Below are positions 31,597 through 41,500 of a stretch of 64,000 nucleotides of DNA, piece after piece. How positions within the stretch are numbered: position 1 is the stretch's first letter; each line of letters begins with the position of its first letter. A program made the translations under genes and the position numbers. Source of the stretch: Periplaneta americana. Lineage: Eukaryota > Arthropoda > Insecta > Blattodea > Blattidae. The stretch covers positions 15,008,501-15,072,500 of the forward strand of contig NC_091123.1 of the NCBI RefSeq assembly GCF_040183065.1. Reading direction: 5' to 3'. The notes beneath the pieces are model-generated. The model ran no database searches and was not told the origin of the DNA. It was given only the letters and a program-made list of their open reading frames with translations.

Positions 31597-34500
31597 ATAT
31601 TAATTTTTTCTGTGCCTAGGTACTGCCCATCTTTTGTTTCCACACGAATCCCCATAAATCAGTCAGAAATGCTATGCGTGCTTTAAATGATCCTCTGTGT
31701 ACGGCAGTGGTTTACAATGTGCTAAGGACTGCAGACTCAAAAAGCAAGCTATGGACCCCTGTGTTTGGAAATGTTGATTTTTGTATGGTAGTTATCTATG
31801 CGAAGAAATTACAAAAATATATAGTGTGATTTAGTTACAAAAAATAGACAAATTCAATTGCACTAACTTCTATTAACTTATAAGTGATTAAAATATGACA
31901 TGTTCAACGCTACGGTACTCAACCTGAATGTGATGAGAGAAATCTTGCCTGTTTTTTGCCCTGAAAAATGCGTTCTATATCCGATTCAATATTACATACA
32001 TTTAGTCTTAATTGTGATAAAGAATGAATCGATTTCTTTGTCTGTTTTTCGTTTTATTTCGTCCATGAAGAATGAAGATATCTGAAAAAAAGTAAATATT
32101 TCAGATTTCTTATGTATTGTATTATAATCAGGAAAATTGTCACTTAGAATTGGCCCAGTGTAATTATTAAAAGTGTTTTCAATGAACTATCATAACTGAT
32201 TCATAAGTATAATCCCTATCATAATATACAGTAGAATTCCTCGTATCCGGCAACTGTGGGACAAAGCCAGTGCCGGATAACTGACTTTGCCGGATAATTG
32301 GGAAATATGTTTTAGGTTATGAAAAGACATACTGTACTGCACAAACATTTTTTTCCATGTTGAAATTTAGTAAGTTAATTTTCGTGTAGATATTTAAAAA
32401 TAAAGTTTTGTAATACGTACAATGTTTATTTTTTGTACTGAATACGGTAATGTAGATTAATCAGTTCATAATTACAGTAATACATAATAGCGTAAAAATA
32501 CTAAAAGTGTTCGTAACCTTACTATAATTTTAAATGGCTGCCATGTGACATGTTTCCTGGCAAATACTCTGTAGTAATATCTTCTCACTCTCCCAATTCT
32601 TTGCTTTTCTCGACCGCTGTTTCCTAAACATGTCCGCTAGTGCTGCTTATGACTAGGTTTTCTCCGGAGCGGTTGTTTGCGCGCTTTCAATCGGAGACCT
32701 CCGGTTACCTCCGATTGATGCCGCGCAGGTTGTATATGTGCTGTGGCGCAGACATACACTTTCCGCTGAGCATTCCTTTAGTCGGATCAGGTAGTAATTC
32801 GAGTCTGCTGACGTCCGCGTATCTTTTAAAATAAGTTCTAATTTGTTGTTGTTTAATCTCTCTTTTATGTTAATCTCTCTCTCTTTCTTCGGCTCTTTTT
32901 TTTTTGTGTTGCTTAAAGTGCTACGTTAGCTGACAGATTTTTTTTTTTTCTAGTTTTGAAATTCATAGTATATGTGAAAAGCCGTATTAGTTTTATGTCA
33001 TTGATCAAATTAATAACATTCAATCTAACTGCAAAACTAACGCAAGAGTAAAGCTTTTCGGTAGCTAATGTAAACATTTATATTTTAATTCTCCTAGAAA
33101 CTCTCGTTTAATCGCAAACAGGGTTTGTCAATTATTATTCTAATCGGTTTAGTTAACGTAAAATATATTAAGGGAGTTTCAGAATGAAACAAAAGAAACG
33201 TGGGCTATCAATGGGATAAAGTTTACTGTCCAACATAATTTATTCAGATTCTTCACCGGACAGGATTGTGATTATTGTGTTAAAGGGTGTCAGTATTTGA
33301 ACTGCCTCTTCTAAAACGCGCCACTCTTGCTCTGTAATAAAAATATAAATGGATATAAATTTAAGGATAATTGTAATAATATTATTACCAGATGTTTCTT
33401 TAGTTTCATTCAGAAATATTTTAATCCATACAGTAAAATATAACTCAAGTTGTCTAAACAATAAAATATAACTCAAGTCGTCTTGTAAATATATCATATG
33501 TTTTTTATTGCCTTGAAAGTTACGTTTTAGAGAAATTTCGAGACTTTTTCATAGACTGTGAGCCTTTGGGAACAACAGCACTAAAACAATTTAAAAAGAA
33601 ATCGTATCAAATGTTTTGCGTAATTGTTTTCATCAAGTTCGCGATTGTGTGATCGCTTCAAATGGTCTAACAAATTCGAAGTTCCACCACCCTTAGAGTA
33701 AATTCGACCACAAAGTTTACAGTGTCCGAATTATTATTACTACCTACTAAATTAAAGGATTTCCATGCGACGGATATCTGATTTGGTGCCATTTCATTCC
33801 ACTCACAACTACCGTCAGTCCGTACGCGCCGGTCGTCCTTGAGCTAACTGTCGCTTCGTTCCGAACCCCCGCAACCCTCCGTATGTCCCCTGTTCCACCT
33901 ACGGTAGTACCGGAGATCACCGGTGGAGAGCTTTATTCGTAATCTCCGATTCCTCCGTAGCACTGATGTCCGCCCATCTCAATCCAATAGCATCCTGTAC
34001 AATTTATGAAAACAAATAGGCTTTGCTGCAAAATTTCCCTAAATAATTCAGTTTCCCACATCATCATTACGCTGTATATTACTCCATTATTTTCATATAT
34101 CATCTCAACGTCTCTACATGGTCTCTGCAGCTGAAAAGCATTAAATTTACTAATTGGTTACGCAGGTAACAATGCGGCGATTGGGGATTACTGCGAGGTG
34201 GACAAGAACTGCCTCACCAGGCAAATGGTGTGCGGACCTGGACAGGTCTGCGAATGTCTCCAGGGCCATTACGCCTCAGAGGACAACAGAAACTGCATTG
34301 CAAGTAAGTACCACTTTCTACTGTCATCCTCTGAGGAGTTTAGTGCTGAGAGGAATGCGATTCCGACTAGTCTAGCGCGGTACTGGAGTGGGAGGGAACA
34401 GTGACAGTGGCAGTCTGGAAGGAAGTACAGTCATACTGAAAACATTCGCCCAATTTACGAGAGCAGTATGCCTATTAGTTTTCTAACGTATTTTTGGCGA

Positions 34501-34643
34501 GATAGAGATACACCATTCCTACTTACGTGTTCAGAGGAGGAAAGTATTGTAGAAAATTTTATTAATTAATTGATTTTTCTATTGATTTATCTATTTAATT
34601 ATCTATTTATCTATTTACAGTATCTATTTATCTATTTATTTAC

Positions 34644-34686
<43 letters not shown>

Positions 34687-37294
34687 TTCTAGTGAAGTTA
34701 AGGCCATCACACCACCAGAAATACAAATACAATAAAAAAAATAAAAATCATAATACAACTACAATAATATAAATGAATAGAAGAATCATACTATAAAGTT
34801 TAGTGATTAGTAGAATTGAATTAAATTTGTAAAGTAATCAATTTAAATAGACTGTACTGCTAAACTCACTTGAGAAGTAAAACTACTTGATTTGTATTTT
34901 AAGATATCACCAACAAATGATTTTCGCATGACATTATAGGAATCTGTTTTTCACGATACCAATCACACATATTCTAAAATTCCAATAGAATAAAACCAAA
35001 AACTTTTTTACAGCATGTTTCCTTAAAAATGACTTGTAACGGTGAAATATTTAATATGAGTAATTCATATAATATTAACATAGCTGACATCAGGGAGATG
35101 TTTGTGCAAAAATTGCAACAATATATTTAATATATTAATAACAAAACCATATAGGCCTAGGTAAACAATATGTATATGATATGACATATTCACACACTAC
35201 TACAAACTGAAGACTGCATATTTTTGGACGATTAATACTTCCCACTCCGCTCGGCTCGGCTTCGTTGTAGCAACAAAAGAATCTACCTGCAACCCCCCCC
35301 CACCTCACCGATGGCAAGAATACCTCAGGTCCCAGCGCTAAACTCGTCGGAGGAAGACAGTGGATGACTGATTCAGCCTTGGCCACTTGTGGGCACGATG
35401 ACCACAAAACACAATTATTTGGTATCCTACTAATGTCAAAAAGAAAAAGGTACCTACTAGAATATTCTTTCTTTCTGTTTTCATTCTTATTTTATGATAT
35501 CAATACCTAATTATACATAGTAATTATTTTTATGAAATTAAATAAAGCTACCAAATTAATAAAATTAACATACTTACATATGCAATTTTCATATGGAAAT
35601 ATAACAGACTAAAAGTCAACATAGTGTAGCAGTCCATCCAAGCAGATAAATATGCATTTAACAATTTATTTTGTTTTATAACGTAGTTACAAAAACAAAA
35701 CAGAAGTCACTATTGTAGATATGGGTAATTCAAATAATTGAAAGGACTTAGAATTAGAAAACATTATTTTCGGTTCAAGTTGTTTTCAATCATGCCATGG
35801 AGAAGGAGGGAAAGATAGAGAGGTTAGAGGTTAGGAGAGGAGAGGAAGGAGAAAGTGAGAGGGAGAGAGAGGGAGAAATTTCAACATGTTGTAGTTTAGA
35901 TTTGAAATTAATATTGGTTAAGAGAACAAAGTTCAGAATGTGCTAGATTTTTCAATGGAAAAGCATCTGACAGATGGTATTCCCTCAGAGGTATTAAAAG
36001 TGGACACTGAAATAACGATCAATATAATCCACCACCTTGATGAAAAAATTTTGAAAGGAAGGACAATACCAACTTACTTACAAATGGATTTTATAGAACT
36101 CGGAGGTTCATTGCCGCCCTCACAAAAAGTCCGCAATTGGTGCCTATCCTGAGCGAGATAAATCCAGTCTCTACCATCATATCCCACCTCCCTCAAATGC
36201 ATTTTAATATTATCCTCTCATCTACGACTCGGCCTCCCCAAAGGTCTTTTTTCCTCCGATCTCCCAACTAACACTCTACAGTACAGCATCGATTATCCGA
36301 ATATCGATCAACGGAAACATCGGTTAACCGAAAGTGTTCCAGTCGGAAAATTCAAATTTGCGGGCGCGCCATGTAGAAGTTTCGCTAGCGCTGTTTGCCA
36401 GTTTTAGCGGCAAAAAAACGAGTTTCAGCTCTGAAGCATAATGAAAAAAATTTTGGTCTTCTTTTCCTAAACTGCAGGCCTACTTTAATAACCATTTTGA
36501 ACTTGTCAAACTAGACTAGTCAGTTCTCTGTGTTATTTGTAAGAGGTGTGATACAAAATATTTAGGCCTATTGTATGTATAGTTTTGTGTTTAATATCAG
36601 TGTTTCGGTACAATTTGTTTTCGTAAATGATCTGATATCCGAAAAATCGGTTATCCGAACACCTCCCCCCGATTCCAATTATTGTTTCGGATAATCGATG
36701 CTCTACTGTATATACATTTCTGGATTCACCCATACGTGCTACATGTCCTGCCCATCTCAAACGTCTGTTCCAAGTCACCACACTGTATAACTCATAACTG
36801 TTTTTAACAGCCGTGATATTGAAAAAAACGTTTGTGCGAGATCGTGCGTATTTGCTTGGTTTCCGCACAAAACCAATCCGCGGAAAGTGTGAAATTCCAC
36901 ATTCATATTCCCAACCTAACACACATAACAAATTCCCTCTTCTTACCGCTTAAGTGACATATTGATTTTACTGCTTTAGGCTTTTAACATATTATTTTTA
37001 GAGACGTTCAATATAGTAATAATTATAAATTGGAAACTTACCACTGCAATTTCACCTAAATTATTGCACTGTTATTATTGTTTTTAAATATTTGCAAAAA
37101 TTAAGTAAACTCTACAACTCCACTAAAGTTACTGGATTTGTGATGCAAGTAACATTAAGGAAGCCGTGAAAAAATCAACAAGATTCCAGATGCCGATGTT
37201 ATTACTGCAATATGTTTTATAAATAATATTGTTAAAATATTAAAATGAAAAATAAATCATTACATAACCTTACCGTTTGTTTTAAGTTCGCATT

Positions 37295-37344
<50 letters not shown>

Positions 37345-38523
37345 TAATAATAATAATAATAATGTTTTATTTTCGCTGGCAGAGTTAAGGCCATAAGGCC
37401 TTCTCTTCCACTCAACCAGCCTTAATCAATACAATACATATTTAAATTACAAACTAAACTTAAAAGGTTCTCCTGCAATATTCTTCAATTTTAACGACTA
37501 GTAGACTACATATTTATTTAAATTTAGATAAACCTATAAGGTAAAGTAGTAACTTAATTAATGAGCTAATTTAATTCAATCAATTATAAATAATTTAATA
37601 TTTGGGATAGCTAGTAAAATGATGAAAATTAATTTAATATAAGCTTACTAGACCTATGTTACAGGGAGAAAAAAAATATATATATATATATAAATCTAAA
37701 ATATATTTTTATAATGAGAATATTAATGTAATTGCCATTAGAGGTTTTGTAAATCTATTTAGAGAAATTAATGATGATAATAAGAATGGACAGATGTTAG
37801 TTTCATTATAAGTAACAAATATTAATCAGCAATTAATCTGTTAAGTAAGAATTTATACAATTTTGACCTAAATGAAGTAAGTTATTGTCCAACAACCCCT
37901 TACATCACTCGGAAGCGAGTTCCAATTTCTAGCAACTGAAACTGTATAAGACTGGGGGGGGGGGGGGAAACAGACGTATATCACGGCCTGCTGGAGTATA
38001 GTAAACACAGAAAACATTTTAAAGCAACAATGTTGAAGATAGATATTTTTGTTTCCCAAATTTGCCTTCATTGAACAGAAACCAAGATGGAGATTTCATT
38101 GCAAATATTTAGAAATTCATCTTTCAGGTATGTAATAAACGATCTTCGCACAAAATAATGTACGATACACGAGCGGTATGTTTTCTTTCAATTCTCGGAA
38201 ATTAAAAAAGCTCAACTACGTTTCGCTTTTTCAAACTTTTCCTCGAAGATGAAAACTTCAACATACCGCTCTTGTAACGCAGATTACTATTTTGACATGT
38301 CTGTCTCCATAGATAATTTTTTTTATACCATTAGTTTGATTTTTAATTCTTGTCTCACGATTAATTTATTTTCTCTATTTTCGAGCATACTTATAATTCT
38401 AATATTCCCAAATATTTCATTTTGTATGATTTACACAGATCGTCCACCTCTGCTTCGGCATGTGGGCGTGAGGCCAGCAGCCGGCTGGTCGGTCTAGGCC
38501 CTTCACGGGCTGTAGCGCCACAG

Positions 38524-38567
<44 letters not shown>

Positions 38568-41500
38568 GATTTACACAGCTACGAGTGGGATTTGCTTCGA
38601 ACCTGCAGACTGTGCGAGCTTGTCTTATTCCACCTGTGTGTACATGAATGAGATAAGTGGCGAATGCATGTGCAAGGAAGGATACGCACCCAGTGAGGAC
38701 GAAAAGGAATGTCTCGCAGGTAGATATAGAAAGCAAACATTGTGATACTGATTCTTTAAACCCTTCATATGCAATGTCTGTAAACGGTACTGTTTACGAG
38801 TATATACGACGTTTCTCCGTTTCATAAAACATATTACTCTGCCAAATTGCATCCGGAGCTCTTCATTTTTGAATGAGTAACTATTTAGCCAGGCAGCGAA
38901 ATTTGTTGCCCGATGAAACAGGTTTGCTATTCCTTTACTATATACTGTTTTCGCTGTAAGAAAAATCCTAATGTAAACATAAGCACGTTGCTCTCATAGC
39001 TACTCGTGATTGGTTCCCAGTCGAAACACTCGCACGACGCAGGGAAATATAGTTCGTATTTGGAAACCATAATCTTGTGGTATTTGAAAATAAAAAATTA
39101 AATTCTAGTTGTTAAATACGATGTAACATATAAACTTCACTCATATGTAAAACGCTATGTAAAAGAAAAGCTACTTTTATATTTTATTATGTACTATGAA
39201 CGCGGATGAATACCAACAGTAATACCGAGGTATAATCTTTTCGCTGTAAGAAAAATCCTAATGTAAACATAAGCACGTTGCTCTCATAGCTACTCGTGAT
39301 TGGTTCCCAGTCGAAACACTCGCACGACGCAGGGAAATATAGTTCGTATTTGGAAACCATAATCTTGTGGTATTTGAAAATAAAAAATTAAATTCTAGTT
39401 GTTAAATACGATGTAACATATAAACTTCACTCATATGTAAAACGCTATGTAAAAGAAAAGCTACTTTTATATTTTATTATGTACTATGAACGCGGATGAA
39501 TACCAACAGTAATACCGAGGTATAATCTTTTCGCTGTAAGAAAAATCCTAATGTAAACATAAGCACGTTGCTCTCATAGCTACTCGTGATTGGTTCCCAG
39601 TCGAAACACTCGCACGACGCAGGGAAATATAGTTCGTATTTGGAAACCATAATCTTGTGGTATTTGAAAATAAAAAATTAAATTCTAGTTGTTAAATACG
39701 ATGTAACATATAAACTTCACTCATATGTAAAACGCTATGTAAAAGAAAAGCTACTTTTATATTTTATTATGTACTATGAACGCGGATGAATACCAACAGT
39801 AATACCGAGGTATAATCTTTTCGCTGTAAGAAAAATCCTAATGTAAACATAAGCACGTTGCTCTCATAGCTACTCGTGATTGGTTCCCAGTCGAAACACT
39901 TGCACGACGCAGGAAAATATAGTTCGTATTAGGAAACCATAATCTTGTATTATTTGAAAATAAAAAATTGAATTCTAGTTGCTAAATATGATGAAACATA
40001 TAACTTCACTCATATGTAAAACGCTATGTAAAAGAAAAGCTACTTTTATATTTTGTTATGTACTATGAACGCGGATGAATACCAACAGTAATACCGAGGT
40101 ATAATCTTTTCGCTGTACGAAAAATCCTAATGTAAACAATAGCACGTGACTGAAGTGAGGCTTCATTGGCCACTGTTTGGCGCCATAGATTCTCTGTACG
40201 TGTTCCCGCCTATTGTTGTACATTCTGTTCCATGTTAAACATTTCCCTTACTCATCATGTAGGCCTAACCTCAATACTATGCATTCGTTTGCTTAGAAAA
40301 TATTTACTTTATAATTAAATTATTTTTAAACTTAGGCATAAAGTCAATCGCTGCCAGACAACGGAGTTATTCCTTCCAATCGGAGTCGTCAGAACTATCG
40401 TCGGCAGGATTTATGACAGCGTCAGTTATCCCTTCCAGCTGGAACGTTGGATTCAACTCACTTAACTTATTATAGACATTTAAGACTATTTGTTATTCTC
40501 CGCATTTTAAAGGGTTTCCACTCTTATGTTTAATAACCACACACACCGAGGATGCAGAAGCAATACTTCAGTACCACGTGCTTAAGTGAACAACTACGAG
40601 CTCAAGTGACACCATCTTGTTACAAGAACAGACTATCTCGGTATTACTGTTGGTATTCATCCGCGTTCATAGTACATAACAAAATATAAAAGTAGCTTTT
40701 CTTTTACATAGCGTTTTACATATGAGTGAAGTTATATGTTTCGTCATATTTAGCAACTAGAATTCAATTTTTTATTTTCAAATAATACAAGATTATGGTT
40801 TCCTAATACGAACTATATTTTCCTGCGTTATGTGAGTGTTTCGACTGGGAGCCAATCACGGGTATGACAGCAACGTGCTTATGTTTACATTAGGATTTTT
40901 CTTACAGCGAAAACAATATAGTCTGTTCTTGTAACAAGCTGGCGTCACTTGAGTCCGTAGTTGTTCACGTAAGCACGTGGTACTCAAGTATGGCTTCTGC
41001 ATCCTCGGTGTGTGTTGTGGAAACCCTCTCAAAAGCGGAGAAAAACAAATAGTCTTAAATGTATGTAATAAGTTAAGTGAGTTGAATCCAACATTATCTG
41101 TTCAGAGCAAGTCAATCAGACCGCATGTTCCATCTGGAAGGATAACAGCTGACGCTGTTGTGGACCTTCTCGTCATAAATCCTGCCGACGATAGTTCTGA
41201 CGACTCCGATATGGAAGGAATAACTCCTCTGTCCGGCAGCGATTGACCTTACATCTAAGTTTAAAATAATTTAATTACAGTAATTGTAACGTAAATGTTT
41301 CCTAAGCAAACGAATGCATAGTAGTGAGGTTAGGCCTACTTAAATGTTTAGATGATAATAACATGAAACAGAATGTACAACAGTAGGCGGGAACATGTAC
41401 TGAGAATCTAGGGCGCCAAACAGCGGCCAATGAAGCCTCACTTCAGTCACGTGCTATTGTTTACATTAGGATTTTTCTTACAGCGAAAAGATTATAGGTA

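Noticed and set aside
32640-33970. TIR element between GC-rich islands
   Set aside because: Only short, scattered inverse matches; no clear ends or target duplication.
34154-34375. Alternative open frame over exon 2
   Set aside because: Different frame from the cysteine module and lacks the phase-1 splice agreement shown by the module frame.
38422-38745. Single open frame spanning the SINE and exon 3
   Set aside because: Contains a poly-Ile run from (ATT)n; the splice acceptor at 38578 and module symmetry indicate the exon starts at 38579.
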